Shown in pieces: positions 8,723 through 18,631 of a stretch of DNA of 64,000 bases (position 1 is its first letter; each line of letters opens with the position of its first letter). Source of the DNA: Nocardioides sp. W7 (GTDB taxonomy: Bacteria > Actinomycetota > Actinomycetes > Propionibacteriales > Nocardioidaceae); contig NZ_CP095078.1 of assembly GCF_022919075.1 (NCBI RefSeq), forward strand, positions 3,038,001-3,102,000, written 5' to 3'. Under the pieces are notes generated by a model. It made no database searches. It worked only from the letters and a program-made list of their open reading frames with translations, and was not told the DNA's origin. The position numbers and the translations under genes were made by a program.

Positions 8723-8921
8723 GCGGTGCACCCTGCCACGGGGTCGGGGGCGGGGTGCGGCCCGGTCCAGCCTCCCGGTGTGCCGGGGAAGCTGGACGTT
8801 CGCGGCATCGCGATGCCCGAGAACGTCAGGGACTGCCCGAGAGGTACGACGGCACGCCCGACGTCATGCGCGGCGCGTCGACCTGCCCCGGCCCGGGGAC
8901 GCCGCCCGCTACGGTGGCGCG

Positions 8922-9845
8922 ATGACCTTCACCGTGATCCCCGTCCCCGCCGACGGCGCCGAGGACGTCGTGGTCGGCACCAGCGGCCGCGACGAGGGGG
9001 CCGTGTTCACCGGGACGGCCGACGGCGGGATCTTCCGGGTCAGCCACGACGGGTCGCGCATCGACCGGGTCGCCCACACCGGGGGCCGGCCGCTCGGCCT
9101 GGAGCTCGACCTGGACGGCCGGCTGCTGGTCTGCGACGCGCACCGCGGACTGCTCAAGGTCGACACCGCCAGCGGCGCGGTCGAGGCGGTCACCGACAGC
9201 GTGCGCGGGAAGCGGATGGTCTTCTGCAACAACGCGGCCGTCGCCTCCGACGGCACCATCTGGTTCAGCGACTCCTCGACCAGGTTCGGCATCGAGAGGT
9301 GGAAGGACGACTTCGTCCAGAACACCCGCACCGGCCGGCTGCTGCGCCTGGACCCCGACGGCACCGTCGACGTGGTCATCGACGAGCTGGCCTTCGCCAA
9401 CGGGGTCGCCCTGAGCCAGGACGAGGACTTCGTGTGCGTGGCCGAGACCGGCGCCCGCACCGTCGTACGCCGGTGGCTGACCGGGGACCGGGCCGGGATG
9501 CGCGACCTGCTCTGCCAGGATCTGCCGGGCTACCCCGACAACATCTCCCGCGGCAGCGACGGCCTGATCTGGGTCACGATCGCCAGCCCGAGGGACCCGG
9601 TCGTGGAGCGCCTGCAGACCGCCCCGATGCCGGTGCGCCGGGCGGTCACCAGGATCCCCGAGCGGTTCCAGCCGAAGCCGAAGCGCACCGTCCGCGTCCA
9701 GGCGTACGACGACCGCGGCACGCTCGTGCACGACCACGACGTCGACACCGCCGACTACCACATGGTCACCGGAGTGCGGGAGCACGACGGCCGGGTCTGG
9801 ATGGGCAGCCTGCACGAGCCCGCAATCGCCGTGCTTCAGCCCTAG
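8922..9845 (+). CDS. SMP-30/gluconolactonase/strictosidine synthase-like beta-propeller
   Basis: A 307-residue predicted six-bladed beta-propeller. FCNNAAVASDGTIWFSDSST, FANGVALSQDEDFVCVAETG and GYPDNISRGSDGLIWVTIASP are the blade motifs of the strictosidine-synthase/SMP-30 group; the N of FCNNAAV, the N of FANGVALS and the D of YPDNIS are usual metal ligands. Known members hydrolyse lactones or esters; the bacterial strictosidine-like branch has no alkaloid role. The ATG is six bases after TACGGT (8910-8915), suggesting a leaderless transcript; a longer upstream frame has no support. The stop is directly followed by the dxs promoter. Confidence 0.8.
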   Translation: MTFTVIPVPADGAEDVVVGTSGRDEGAVFTGTADGGIFRVSHDGSRIDRVAHTGGRPLGLELDLDGRLLVCDAHRGLLKVDTASGAVEAVTDSVRGKRMVFCNNAAVASDGTIWFSDSSTRFGIERWKDDFVQNTRTGRLLRLDPDGTVDVVIDELAFANGVALSQDEDFVCVAETGARTVVRRWLTGDRAGMRDLLCQDLPGYPDNISRGSDGLIWVTIASPRDPVVERLQTAPMPVRRAVTRIPERFQPKPKRTVRVQAYDDRGTLVHDHDVDTADYHMVTGVREHDGRVWMGSLHEPAIAVLQP

Positions 9846-9848
9846 GGT
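9843..9848 (+). promoter_or_regulatory. -10 element of leaderless dxs promoter
   Basis: TAGGGT includes the stop codon of the upstream gene and lies six bases before the GTG at 9855, with no ribosome binding site. dxs is therefore probably transcribed from its own start codon. Confidence 0.5.
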
Positions 9849-9854
9849 CGTAAA

Positions 9855-11768
9855 GTGACGTCCATGGGTCTTCTCGAGTCGATCACGAGCCCGCGCGATC
9901 TCCGCGGTCTCACCGACGACCAGCTGAGTGCCCTCGCCAGCGAGATCCGCGACCTGTTGGTGGGCACCTGCTCGCGCACCGGCGGGCACCTCGGCCCCAA
10001 CCTCGGTGTGGTCGAGCTGACGCTGGCGATCCACCGCACGTTCGACTCCCCGCGCGACCGGGTCGTCTTCGACACCGGCCACCAGTCCTACGTCCACAAG
10101 CTGCTCACCGGTCGGGCCGGCGACTTCGGCACCCTGCGCAGCGAGGGCGGCCTGAGCGGCTACCCGAGCCAGGTCGAGTCCGAGCACGACATCGTCGAGA
10201 ACTCCCACGCCTCCGCGTCGCTGAGCTACGCCGACGGCATCGCCAAGGCCTACGCCATCCGCGGCGAGGACCGGCACACGATCGCCGTGATCGGCGACGG
10301 CGCGCTCACCGGCGGGATGGCCTGGGAGGCGCTGAACAACATCGCGATCGCTAAGGACAGCAAGCTCGTCATCGTCGTCAACGACAACGGCCGCTCCTAC
10401 ACCCCGACGATCGGCGGCCTGGCCACCGCGCTCACCTCGTTGCGCACCAACCCCCGCTACGAGCAGCTCCTCGACCTGGTCAAGAAGCGGCTGAACGCCG
10501 TCCCCGGCGTCGGCCCGGCGGCGTACGACGCCCTGCACGCCATGAAGAAGGGCCTCAAGGACGCGCTGGCGCCGCAGGGCCTCTTCGAGGACCTCGGCCT
10601 GAAGTACGTCGGCCCCGTCGACGGCCACGACCTGCCCGCGATGGAGCAGGTGCTGGCGCAGGCCAAGCGGTTCGGCGGCCCGGTGATCGTGCACGCGATC
10701 ACCCGCAAGGGTTTCGGGTACGACGCCGCGGAGCGGCACGAGGCAGACCAGTTCCACAGCCCGCAGCCCTTCGACGTCGAGACCGGCGAGGAGAAGGCCC
10801 GCGGGCGGATCTGGACCGACGTCTTCGCCGACGAGATGGTCCACCTCGGCCAGCGGCGACAGGACGTCGTCGCGATCACCGCGGCGATGATGCACCCGGT
10901 CGGGCTCGACCACTTCCAGGCGCGGTTCCCGAAGCGCACCTTCGACGTCGGCATCGCCGAGCAGCACGCCGCGACCTCCGCCGCCGGGCTCGCGATGGGC
11001 GGCCTGCACCCGGTGGTGGCGGTCTACGCGACCTTCCTCAACCGGGCCTTCGACCAGGTGCTGATGGACGTCGCGCTGCACAAGTGCGGCGTGACCTTCG
11101 TGCTCGACCGCGCGGGCGTCACGGGTGACGACGGCGCGAGCCACAACGGCATGTGGGACCTGTCGTTCCTCCAGATGGTGCCGGGCCTGCGGCTCGCCGC
11201 GCCCCGCGACGCCACCCGGCTGCGCGAGCTGCTCAACGAGGCCGTCGAGGTCGACGACGCACCGACCGTGGTCCGGTTCCCGAAGGGTCCGCCGCCGGCC
11301 GACATCCCGGCGGTCGGCCGCGCCGGCGGGGCCGACGTACTGGTCCGCAAGGGCACCAAGGACGTCCTGGTCGTGGCCGTCGGGTCGATGAACGAGGTCG
11401 CCGTCGACGTCGCCGACCGGCTGGTCGCGCAGGGCATCGGCGTGACGGTCGTCGACCCGCGGTGGGTCAAGCCGGTCGACCCGGCGATCGTCGAGCTGGC
11501 CCGCGAGCACCGGCTGGTCGTCAGCATCGAGGACAACGGCCGGGTCGGTGGCTGCGGCGCCGTACTCCTGCAGACCCTCAACGACGCCGGCGTCACCACG
11601 CCGTTCCGGCTGCACGGCATCCCGCAGGAGTTTTTGGGCCACGCGAAGCGGGCCGCGATCCTCGAGCGGATCGGCCTGACGCCGCAGGCCCTCGCGCGCG
11701 GCATCGTCGAGGACATGACCTCGATGGCCGAGGATCGTTCTCCCGTCGATGCCGTTCGCCCGGTCTGA
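9855..11768 (+). CDS. dxs: 1-deoxy-D-xylulose-5-phosphate synthase
   Basis: A 637-residue transketolase-like enzyme that condenses pyruvate and glyceraldehyde 3-phosphate with thiamine diphosphate, the first step of the MEP isoprenoid pathway. The length fits the family. The TPP-binding [16 protein letters not shown], the early [24 protein letters not shown] and [16 protein letters not shown] blocks, [15 protein letters not shown], and the pyrimidine-domain segment [21 protein letters not shown] with its catalytic Glu are all present. A C-terminal transketolase domain follows ([12 protein letters not shown]). I chose the GTG at 9855 because a TAGGGT -10 lies six bases away; an ATG at 9864 is the alternative. 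The end overlaps the next gene by 20 bases. Confidence 0.97.
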   Translation: MTSMGLLESITSPRDLRGLTDDQLSALASEIRDLLVGTCSRTGGHLGPNLGVVELTLAIHRTFDSPRDRVVFDTGHQSYVHKLLTGRAGDFGTLRSEGGLSGYPSQVESEHDIVENSHASASLSYADGIAKAYAIRGEDRHTIAVIGDGALTGGMAWEALNNIAIAKDSKLVIVVNDNGRSYTPTIGGLATALTSLRTNPRYEQLLDLVKKRLNAVPGVGPAAYDALHAMKKGLKDALAPQGLFEDLGLKYVGPVDGHDLPAMEQVLAQAKRFGGPVIVHAITRKGFGYDAAERHEADQFHSPQPFDVETGEEKARGRIWTDVFADEMVHLGQRRQDVVAITAAMMHPVGLDHFQARFPKRTFDVGIAEQHAATSAAGLAMGGLHPVVAVYATFLNRAFDQVLMDVALHKCGVTFVLDRAGVTGDDGASHNGMWDLSFLQMVPGLRLAAPRDATRLRELLNEAVEVDDAPTVVRFPKGPPPADIPAVGRAGGADVLVRKGTKDVLVVAVGSMNEVAVDVADRLVAQGIGVTVVDPRWVKPVDPAIVELAREHRLVVSIEDNGRVGGCGAVLLQTLNDAGVTTPFRLHGIPQEFLGHAKRAAILERIGLTPQALARGIVEDMTSMAEDRSPVDAVRPV

Positions 11769-13125
11769 CCTCTGCGTTCGCGCCGCGCTGGCCGCGGCGC
11801 TGGCGGTCGCGTCCGCGGCCTGCACCGCGAGCTCCGACGACGCCGAGCCGGCCCCGTCGAGCAGCACGTCGTACGCCGCCGCTCCCGACGTGGTCGCCGG
11901 CGTCCAGCAGGCGCTGCACCGCCGCGCCCGCTCGGTCCTCGCCAGCGACGCGGCGGCCTTCGACCGCGGCGTCCGGGGCACCGGGGAGTTCCGCGAGCAG
12001 CAGCGCACCTGGTTCGCCAACCTGCGTCAGCTGCCCGTCGGGGAGCTGAGCTACACCGCCGACCCGGCGGCGCTGGTGCGTGAGGGCGACGACTACTGGG
12101 TGGTGGTCGAGGAGCACCTGCTGCTGGCCGGGTACGACGCCGTCCCCGTCGTCACCCGCGACCGCTACCGGTTCCGCTCCAGCGCGCGGCGGCCCGGCCG
12201 GATGGTCCTCACCTCGGTGACCGACCCGGCCTGGGAGCAGCAGAACGACGTCCGTCCGCAGCCGTGGGACCTCGGTCCGGTCGAGGTGCGCGGTGGTGCC
12301 GGCGTGCTCGGGGTGTTCGACGCCCGCAGCGTGCCCGCCGCCGGTCCGCTGCTGCGCTCGGTCGAGCGCGGGATCGACGCGGTCGCGGCGGAGGTGCCCT
12401 ACGACTGGTCCCGCTCGGTCGTCGTCTACGCGCTCTCGGACCCGGCCTACCTCGGGGTCATCGACGACGTGCCCGGCGGGGACCCCGACGACCTCGACGG
12501 GGTGGCCTTCCCGGTGCCGGCCTCGCCGGGCGACGAGACGCTGGCCGCGACCCGGTTCGCCCTGCACCCCCGGATGCTCGATCGCGCCGGTGCCGCCCGC
12601 GACCGGCTGGTGCGGCACGAGCTCACCCACGTCGCGCTGGGGCCGCGGGACGACCACGCGCCGGTGTGGCTGAGCGAGGGGCTCGCCGAGTACGTCTCCG
12701 CCCAGGCGATGGACCCCGCCGAGCGCCGGGTCCCCGAGCGGGCGATCCGGGCCGCGGAGGCGGGCTTCGACGCGCTGCCGGACGACGGGGCGTTCACCGG
12801 CGAGGGGACGGCCGCCAGCTACGCACTCGCCTGGTGGGCGTGCGAGTACCTCGTCCGCAGCTTCGACGAGTCCGTGCTGTGGAGCCTGCTCGACGAGGTC
12901 GGCTCCGGGGAGGTCGACCCGGACCGGCTGCTGCTCGACTGGCTCGAGGTGCGGCCGGCCCGCCTGGCCCGCCGGGCCGGCGAGCTGATCGTCGCCGAGT
13001 ACGGCGAGCCGGTGCCGCCCGCCGTACCGCCCTCCCTGTCGCCGCCGCCGGTGGTGACTCCGGTGCCTCCGGAGGCGACCCCGACCCAGACGCCGTCCGC
13101 CCCCGAGGTCAGCCCGGCACGCTGA
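11749..13125 (+). CDS. Putative zinc metallopeptidase lipoprotein (HExxH)
   Basis: A 458-residue secreted protein. Residues 1-25 are a lipoprotein signal with lipobox A-S-A-A-C (C25). The middle (35-250) is an unrecognised domain resembling a lumenal/NTF2-like fold. The HELTH motif at 290-294 and the downstream [13 protein letters not shown] (308-317) form the gluzincin pattern of two His plus a Glu, as in peptidase MA-like proteins. The C-terminus is Pro/Thr-rich ([17 protein letters not shown]), likely a cell wall spacer. The start overlaps dxs by 20 bases and the end overlaps the convergent hydrolase gene by 17. Substrate unknown; an MA-like fold with a non-degradative role is possible. 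Confidence 0.7.
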   Translation: MPFARSDLCVRAALAAALAVASAACTASSDDAEPAPSSSTSYAAAPDVVAGVQQALHRRARSVLASDAAAFDRGVRGTGEFREQQRTWFANLRQLPVGELSYTADPAALVREGDDYWVVVEEHLLLAGYDAVPVVTRDRYRFRSSARRPGRMVLTSVTDPAWEQQNDVRPQPWDLGPVEVRGGAGVLGVFDARSVPAAGPLLRSVERGIDAVAAEVPYDWSRSVVVYALSDPAYLGVIDDVPGGDPDDLDGVAFPVPASPGDETLAATRFALHPRMLDRAGAARDRLVRHELTHVALGPRDDHAPVWLSEGLAEYVSAQAMDPAERRVPERAIRAAEAGFDALPDDGAFTGEGTAASYALAWWACEYLVRSFDESVLWSLLDEVGSGEVDPDRLLLDWLEVRPARLARRAGELIVAEYGEPVPPAVPPSLSPPPVVTPVPPEATPTQTPSAPEVSPAR

Positions 13126-13945
13126 GCTGCCGGGCGTGCGCGAGCGCCCACTCCAGCGCGGTGTCGGCGACCTGCTCCCACCCGGGCTCCGCGCACGTCC
13201 AGTGCGACCGGCCCTCCAGCTCGATGTACTCCGCCGGCACCTCGGACTTGGCGTACTTCTTGGCGTTCGACCGGTTCACCGCCGGCGGCATGATGTGGTC
13301 GGCGGTGCCGCTGATGAACAGCAGCGGCGCCCGGTCGGGGTTTCGGTAGTCGACCCAGGTCTCCTGGTGACCGGGCTTGAAGTTGGCGATCAGTCCGTAG
13401 TCCCAGACCCAGCGTCCCGGTGCGGCGATGGCGTAGCGGTCGTACGCCGCCTTCGCGGCCTCCTCGTCGAGGGTGTTGGTGAAGGCGTAGTGGAACTGCT
13501 TCTCGGTGAACCCCGCAGCCTGGTGCCGCTTCGCCGGGTTGTTCAGCGCCGGCCATAGCGCCTTCAGCTGGGACGGCGGGTTGGTGCGCACCCCCTCGGT
13601 CGGGGCCGAGTTGATCGCGACGCCGGCCGCGCCGAGCCCGCGGTGCAGCAGCATCTGGGTGAGCGCACCGCCGAACGAGTGGCCCATGATGATCGGCGCC
13701 TTCGGGACCGACCGGACGACGTCGGCGAGGTGATCGATGGTCGCGGTGATGTCGCACTCGGCGATGATGGACGGATCGGCGCGCAGCGCCTCGACCTCGA
13801 CCTCGAAGCCGGGGTACGCAGGGGTCAGGACCGTGTAGCCCCGGGCCTCGTAGTGGGTGACCCAGTGCTCCCAGCTGCGGGGCGTGACCCACAGTCCGTG
13901 GACGAGCACGATCGTGTCCGGGGCAGGGCTCTGCTCGGCGTCCAT
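13109..13945 (-). CDS. Alpha/beta hydrolase
   Basis: A 278-residue cytoplasmic alpha/beta hydrolase. IVLVHGLWVTPRSWEHWV is the oxyanion HG motif region, GHSFGG holds the nucleophile S90, LLFISGTADHIMPP supplies the acid, and LEGRSHWTCAEPGW the catalytic His. The start has a clear AAGGAGAT site. It is divergent from the AraC-type regulator starting at 14150, so the regulator may control it. Esterase, lipase or haloperoxidase-like activity cannot be told apart from sequence. Confidence 0.85.
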   Translation of the reverse strand: MDAEQSPAPDTIVLVHGLWVTPRSWEHWVTHYEARGYTVLTPAYPGFEVEVEALRADPSIIAECDITATIDHLADVVRSVPKAPIIMGHSFGGALTQMLLHRGLGAAGVAINSAPTEGVRTNPPSQLKALWPALNNPAKRHQAAGFTEKQFHYAFTNTLDEEAAKAAYDRYAIAAPGRWVWDYGLIANFKPGHQETWVDYRNPDRAPLLFISGTADHIMPPAVNRSNAKKYAKSEVPAEYIELEGRSHWTCAEPGWEQVADTALEWALAHARQLSVPG

Positions 13946-14149
13946 GGTCGATCTCCTTCAGTGGGCCTCGATGGGGGAGTCCCGACGCTAGAGCGGCGGC
14001 GCGGGCGCCGAACGGCCCTCAGTGCCGGCTCAGCGGCCCTGGGTGCCGCGCGGGCCGCCGCCGGAAGATCCCCCGAGCGGGTCATGCGCCGGCACCACCG
14101 GTCGTCGTACCGTCTGAGGGCCCCAGTCCTCTCCCGCCAGGTGGTCCGG

Positions 14150-15109
14150 ATGCCGGTGCTGCTCGACACCGCCGAGCTGGACGTGCGCGAGCGCGCCGAG
14201 GCGTTCCGCACGACGATGCTGGTGATGACCGGCTCGACCCGGGTCGACCTGGAGCACGAGGAGCAGGGCACGGCCGCGCGGATGGAGCTGACGCCCGTCG
14301 GACCGGTCCAGCTGTTCAGCACCTGGAGCACCGGGGTGGGGATGACCCGCGGCTCGCGAGCCGCCCGTCAGGACTTCCCGGAGTACGTCGCGGTCGCCGT
14401 GCACGAGCAGGGCACCGGGAGGTACGACGCGGGCCCGTTGCAGCGGCGGGTCTTCCCCGGCGAGCTGATGGTCGTCGACCTGACCCGGCCGTACTCCTTC
14501 GCCTGGAGCGGGATCGGCTCGTCGAGCTCGATGCAGGTCTCGACGGCCGACCTGGGACTGTCGCCCGAGGTGATCGCCCGGGCCTCGACCCGGCTCCCGA
14601 GCAGCCCGCTCTACGGCACCCTGGTCCACCACCTGCGCGACCTGAGCAGGCACGCGGAGACGATCGGCTCCTCGCCGGCCGCGGTCGACGCGGGGATCGC
14701 GAGCCTGCACCTGCTGCGCGCGCTGCTCGCGGGCGCGGCCGCCGGCGGCCGGGCACCGGTCGAGGTCACCGAGACCACGCTGGCCGACCAGGTGCGGGCC
14801 TACGTCGCCCAGCACCTGCGCGACCCCGACCTGGGCGCCGACCGGGTCGCCGCGGCGCTGGCGGTGTCGCGCCGCCAGCTCTTCCGGGCCTGCCAGGCGG
14901 CCGGGTTCAGCCTGGAGCAGTACGTCATCGAGCGGCGCCTGGAGGGCGCCCGCGCCGAGCTCGCCCACTCCCGGCGCGGGGTCGCCCGGGTGGCGCACGG
15001 GTGGGGCTTCAAGGACGCGACGCACTTCGCGCGCCGCTTCCGCACGGCCTACGGCCTGCTGCCCGGGGAGTGGCAGCAGGCCGTCGGCGTACGGGACGGG
15101 CCGGGGTGA
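14150..15109 (+). CDS. AraC family transcriptional regulator
   Basis: A 319-residue regulator. Residues 1-190 match the AraC-binding-like domain (PVLLDTAELDVRERAEAFRTTM, VAVHEQGTGRY, VVDLTRPYSFAWSG). The C-terminal 100 residues carry two helix-turn-helix units: DLGADRVAAALAVSRRQLFRACQAAGFSLEQYVIERRLEGAR and VARVAHGWGFKDATHFARRFRTAYGLLPGEW. The ATG at 14150 follows a CCAGGTGG site; an in-frame ATG at 14084 would add 22 residues. It is divergent from the alpha/beta hydrolase at 13945, separated by 204 bases, which suggests local control. Effector unknown. Confidence 0.85.
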   Translation: MPVLLDTAELDVRERAEAFRTTMLVMTGSTRVDLEHEEQGTAARMELTPVGPVQLFSTWSTGVGMTRGSRAARQDFPEYVAVAVHEQGTGRYDAGPLQRRVFPGELMVVDLTRPYSFAWSGIGSSSSMQVSTADLGLSPEVIARASTRLPSSPLYGTLVHHLRDLSRHAETIGSSPAAVDAGIASLHLLRALLAGAAAGGRAPVEVTETTLADQVRAYVAQHLRDPDLGADRVAAALAVSRRQLFRACQAAGFSLEQYVIERRLEGARAELAHSRRGVARVAHGWGFKDATHFARRFRTAYGLLPGEWQQAVGVRDGPG

Positions 15110-15120
15110 TCGCGATGCGC

Positions 15121-15750
15121 TCAGCCCTCCTTGCGGGCGACCAGCTGGCCGAGGACGACGTACCCGACCAGCAGGTGCAGCGGGGCGACGACCTGGGCGA
15201 CGTCCTGGCCGAAGATCCCCAGCGTCGGGATCACCACGACGGCCCAGCTCTCGGCGACCATCGGCCAGAACCGGGAGGCGCCGCGCCAGCGGCCGGCGAT
15301 CGCGATCCGGATGCCGATGAAGAACATCCCGAGCATCGACAGCGGCCAGAACAGGTCGAGCAGCAGCCACGGGGTCTGGTCCAGGTCGCTGACGCCGGTG
15401 CCGTCGGCGATCGTGGAGCCGATGGCCAGCACGACCAGGACGGACTCGAAGCGGACGAAGAAGCGGGCCAGCCGGCCGGTGCCGAGCGCCTGGGTGCGGA
15501 AGAGCACCGTCAGCAGGCACAGCAGGCCGACCTGGAACAGGCCGGAGCCGAAGGCGAAGGCGACGACGTCGGCGCCGGTCTCGCCGGGGTCGGTGCCGCC
15601 GAAGGCCATGGCGGCGGCCCAGGCGAGCGCGCCGACCGAGAGCACGGTGCCCTGGACGGCGTACGGCCGGCGGGTCGCCGAGCCGGATCGGGTGGAGGTG
15701 GGCCGCACGTCGGTGCGGGCGGGGGTGGTGGTGTCGGTGTAGTTCGTCAT
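15121..15750 (-). CDS. Membrane protein of unknown function, six predicted helices
   Basis: A 209-residue protein I do not recognise. After a polar, Thr-rich N-terminus of about 35 residues come six hydrophobic stretches: AVQGTVLSVGALAWAAAMAF, the FQVGLLCLLTVLF region, FESVLVVLAIGSTIA, LDLFWPLSMLGMFFIGIRIA, SWAVVVIPTLGIF and LLVGYVVLGQLVA. I chose the internal ATG at 15750 (MTNYTDTT) over the longer frame because upstream codons run into the shared regulatory region and a GAGG site precedes it. It is divergent from the histidine kinase, with the TTGTCCCG palindrome between them, so it may be a target of that two-component system. Confidence 0.7.
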   Translation of the reverse strand: MTNYTDTTTPARTDVRPTSTRSGSATRRPYAVQGTVLSVGALAWAAAMAFGGTDPGETGADVVAFAFGSGLFQVGLLCLLTVLFRTQALGTGRLARFFVRFESVLVVLAIGSTIADGTGVSDLDQTPWLLLDLFWPLSMLGMFFIGIRIAIAGRWRGASRFWPMVAESWAVVVIPTLGIFGQDVAQVVAPLHLLVGYVVLGQLVARKEG

Positions 15751-15818
15751 GGCAGCAACCCTCGGCGGGACGGCGACCCGGGCGGCAGGGAGCACGGTCC
15801 CGTCCCCGGTCCCCGCGA

Positions 15819-15841
15819 TTGTCCCGGTCGGAGCGGGACAA
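15819..15841. promoter_or_regulatory. Operator candidate between membrane protein and kinase genes
   Basis: TTGTCCCG-N7-CGGGACAA is a perfect 8-bp inverted repeat. Its centre (15830) is 55 bases before the predicted transcription start at the kinase GTG (15885), where NarL-type activators commonly bind. The response regulator encoded at 17954 is the obvious candidate. Confidence 0.5.
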
Positions 15842-15872
15842 CGATCCCGGGACGACGGGACGGATGTCGCTC

Positions 15873-15878
15873 GATACT
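15873..15878 (+). promoter_or_regulatory. -10 element of leaderless kinase promoter
   Basis: GATACT lies six bases before the GTG at 15885. It supports this start over upstream in-frame codons at 15819 and 15864. Confidence 0.4.
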
Positions 15879-15884
15879 GGGCGG

Positions 15885-17957
15885 GTGAACCCCGCCCGAC
15901 CAGGATGGAGCGCTGCTCCGGTGGCGTACGTCGTCGCCGTGCTCGCGCTGCTCCCGGTCGCGCTGTGCCTGCCCCTGGACCTCGTCAACGAGCCCGCCGA
16001 CCGGGCCCGGGCCCTGATGGGGTGGGGCACCTTCTCCGCCCTGGTCGGGGCGGTCGGCGCCGGCACGGCCGTCCCCGTCCTGGCCCGCCACCCGCGGCAT
16101 CCGGTGGCCTGGGTGATCGCCCTGACCGGGCTGCTGTGGGCCTTCGATGGGCTCGCCGAGTCGTGGTCGGCGTACGGGATGGCGCACACGCCGTACCTGC
16201 CGCTGAGCGGGTTCGCCGTCTGGGTGGTCGCCCAGCTGGGGTCGTTCCTGATGGTCGGGCTGCCGCTGGTGCTGGTGCTCTACCCGACCGGCCGGCTGGT
16301 GCCGGGCCGGTGGCGCCCGGTCAGCCTCGGCGTCGTCGCGATGGCCTGCGCGATGCCGGTGCTGCTGATCTTCGCACCGGTGGACGCCCTGGAGGGCGAC
16401 GGCTTCCCGATGCCCCTGGACACGGGGATGCCGCAGCTGCCGATCGACGGCGACGTCTACATCGTCCTGCTGACCGTCGCCCGCACCCTGACCCTGCTGT
16501 CCATCCCGGTCGCCGTGGCGGTGCTCTTCGCCCGTCAGCGCCGCGCCTCGGGCCGGGAGCGGCTGCAGCTGCGCTGGCTGCTGTGGGCCGCGATGACCTG
16601 CCTGGTCGTCTTCGCGATCGCGATCGTGCTGCACAACGGCTGGATCGTGACCATCGCCCTGGTGGTCGCGTTCGCGGTGACGGGCGCCTCGATCGCCATC
16701 GGCATCCTCGACCCGGAGCGCTGGGACGTGGACGCGCTGCTCGCCGCCACGGTCGTGTGGTCCGCGGTCGCCGGGATCGTGATCGTGCTCGACCTGGCCC
16801 TGCTCGCGCTGCTCGACGGCGTGCTGGGGGAGCGGCTCTCCGAGAAGGACGCCACGCTGCTGGTGCTGCTCCTCGCGGTCACGATCTACGGGCCGCTGCG
16901 CACCTGGGCCGGCGCCGTCGTACGACGCGTGCTCGTCGGGCGCCGCGGCGACCGCTACGCCGTGGTGACCGAGCTCGCCGCCCGCCTCGAGGAGTACGGC
17001 GACGTACGCCGCCAGCTGCCGGCGCTCGCCGCCGAGCTCGCGGAGGCGTTCAAGCTGGGCTTCGTGCGGGTCGAGGTGTTCCGGCACGGCGGCGGCACCA
17101 TCGAGGCCACGCACGGCACGGCGCCCGGCGAGACCCGCGAGGTGCCGATCCGCTACGGAGCCGATGAGGTCGGGCTGCTGGAGCTGCCCGCGCGCGGCGT
17201 CCGCTCGATGCTCTCCAAGCGCGACCAGGCGCTGCTCTTCGACGTAGTGCGGCAGGCGGCGATGGCGGTCCGCAGCAGCCGGCTGGCCGAGGACCTGCAG
17301 GCCTCCCGCGAGCAGCTCGTGCTGGCCCGCGAGGAGGACCGGCGACGGATCCGCCGCGACCTGCACGACGGGCTGGGTCCGGCGCTGGGCGGCGTGGCGA
17401 TGCGCCTGGACGCCGCCGGCAACGCCCTGGACCGCGACCCGGAGACCAGCCGCCGGCTGCTGGCCCAGTCGCGGCAGGAGATCACCGACGCGCTCGCCGA
17501 CGTACGACGGCTCGTGCACGGGCTGCGCCCGCCGGCACTCGACGACCTGGGCCTGCTCGCCGCGCTGCGCCAGCAGGCGGAGCGGCTGAGCTCGAGCGCA
17601 CTGACCGCGGCCGTCGAGGCCGAGGACCTGCCGCCGCTACCCGCTGCCGTCGAGGTGGCGGCCTACCGGATCGCCTCGGAGGCGCTCGCCAACACCGCCC
17701 GGCACGCGGGCGCCGGGCGCGCCGTCGTCCGGCTGGCGGTGGTGCCGGGCGCCCTGCTCGTCGAGGTCACCGACGACGGCACCGGGATCGCGCCCGAGGT
17801 CACGGCGGGGGTGGGCCTGCGCTCCATCCGCGAGCGGGCCGACGAGCTCGGGGGTCGCACGGAGATCACCTGTCCGCCCGGGGGCGGCACCCGGGTGCGC
17901 GCCTGGCTGCCGCTGAGCCTGGTGGTCGAGGAGACCAGGATCGAGGAGATGGCATGA
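15885..17957 (+). CDS. Two-component sensor histidine kinase (NarL-partner type)
   Basis: A 690-residue membrane kinase. About eight hydrophobic segments fill the first 340 residues, followed by a GAF-like region (RYAVVTELAARLEEYGDVRRQLPALAAELAEAF) and the HisKA_3 dimerisation box EEDRRRIRRDLHDGLGPALGG with the phospho-acceptor near H494. The HATPase_c domain shows EALANTARHAGAG (N box), TDDGTGI and GVGLRSIRERADELGG. The start is placed at a GTG six bases after GATACT; an ATG at 15864 is possible. The stop overlaps the response regulator ATG (ATGA), so the pair is coupled. The stimulus is unknown; nearby membrane protein and permease genes may be targets. Confidence 0.88.
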   Translation: MNPARPGWSAAPVAYVVAVLALLPVALCLPLDLVNEPADRARALMGWGTFSALVGAVGAGTAVPVLARHPRHPVAWVIALTGLLWAFDGLAESWSAYGMAHTPYLPLSGFAVWVVAQLGSFLMVGLPLVLVLYPTGRLVPGRWRPVSLGVVAMACAMPVLLIFAPVDALEGDGFPMPLDTGMPQLPIDGDVYIVLLTVARTLTLLSIPVAVAVLFARQRRASGRERLQLRWLLWAAMTCLVVFAIAIVLHNGWIVTIALVVAFAVTGASIAIGILDPERWDVDALLAATVVWSAVAGIVIVLDLALLALLDGVLGERLSEKDATLLVLLLAVTIYGPLRTWAGAVVRRVLVGRRGDRYAVVTELAARLEEYGDVRRQLPALAAELAEAFKLGFVRVEVFRHGGGTIEATHGTAPGETREVPIRYGADEVGLLELPARGVRSMLSKRDQALLFDVVRQAAMAVRSSRLAEDLQASREQLVLAREEDRRRIRRDLHDGLGPALGGVAMRLDAAGNALDRDPETSRRLLAQSRQEITDALADVRRLVHGLRPPALDDLGLLAALRQQAERLSSSALTAAVEAEDLPPLPAAVEVAAYRIASEALANTARHAGAGRAVVRLAVVPGALLVEVTDDGTGIAPEVTAGVGLRSIRERADELGGRTEITCPPGGGTRVRAWLPLSLVVEETRIEEMA

Positions 17958-18613
17958 GCGAGACGAGCGGGCCCGTTCGGGTGCTGATCGCCGACGACCA
18001 CCCGGTCTTCCGCGACGGGCTGGCCTCGCTGCTGGGCACCCAGCCGTCGGTGACGGTGGTCGGCACCGCGGCCGACGGCGCGGAGGCGGTGACCCTCGCG
18101 GTCGAGCACCGCCCGGACGTGGTCGTGATGGACCTGCAGATGCCCCAGATGAACGGCATCGAGGCGACCCGGCGGCTCGGTACGGAGCTGCCGGAGACCC
18201 GGGTCCTGGTGTTCACGATGGGCGAGGAGGACGGCACCGTGCTGGCCGCGATGCGGGCCGGTGCCCGGGGTTACCTCGTCAAGGGCGCCAGCCAGGACGA
18301 GGTGGCCCGGGCCATCTCGACGGTGCACGCGGGCGGCCTCGTGTTCGGGGCCTCCCTGGCGGCCCGGATCTCCGATCTGCTCTCGGGATCGTCGACCCCG
18401 GACCGCTCGGCGTTCCCGCAGTTGACCGAGCGGGAGCTGGAGATCCTCGACCTGATCGCGGCGGGCCGCAACAACGCCCAGATCGCCGCCGAGCTCTACC
18501 TCGCGCCGAAGACGGTGCGCAACAACGTCTCGAACATCCTCGCGAAGCTGCAGGCCACCGACCGGGCCGACGTGATCATCCGCGCCCGGGAGGCCGGCCT
18601 CGGCGGCGCCTGA
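17954..18613 (+). CDS. NarL/FixJ family response regulator
   Basis: A 219-residue regulator. The receiver domain has the acidic pair D14-D15 (LIADDHPVFRDGL), the phosphorylated D60 (VVVMDLQMPQMNG) and K110 (GYLVKGAS). The C-terminal LuxR-type HTH is TERELEILDLIAAGRNNAQIAAELYLAPKTVRNNVSNILAKL. It is the cognate partner of the kinase it overlaps by four bases. The TTGTCCCG-N7-CGGGACAA palindrome upstream of the kinase is a plausible binding site, giving autoregulation. Confidence 0.93.
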   Translation: MSETSGPVRVLIADDHPVFRDGLASLLGTQPSVTVVGTAADGAEAVTLAVEHRPDVVVMDLQMPQMNGIEATRRLGTELPETRVLVFTMGEEDGTVLAAMRAGARGYLVKGASQDEVARAISTVHAGGLVFGASLAARISDLLSGSSTPDRSAFPQLTERELEILDLIAAGRNNAQIAAELYLAPKTVRNNVSNILAKLQATDRADVIIRAREAGLGGA

Positions 18614-18631
18614 CGGCCGGCCCGACCCGGG

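Noticed and set aside
15819..15884. Kinase start at the upstream codon 15819 or ATG 15864
   Set aside because: The 15819 codon lies inside the palindrome, and neither has a ribosome binding site; GTG 15885 has a -10 at leaderless distance. Kept only as alternatives.
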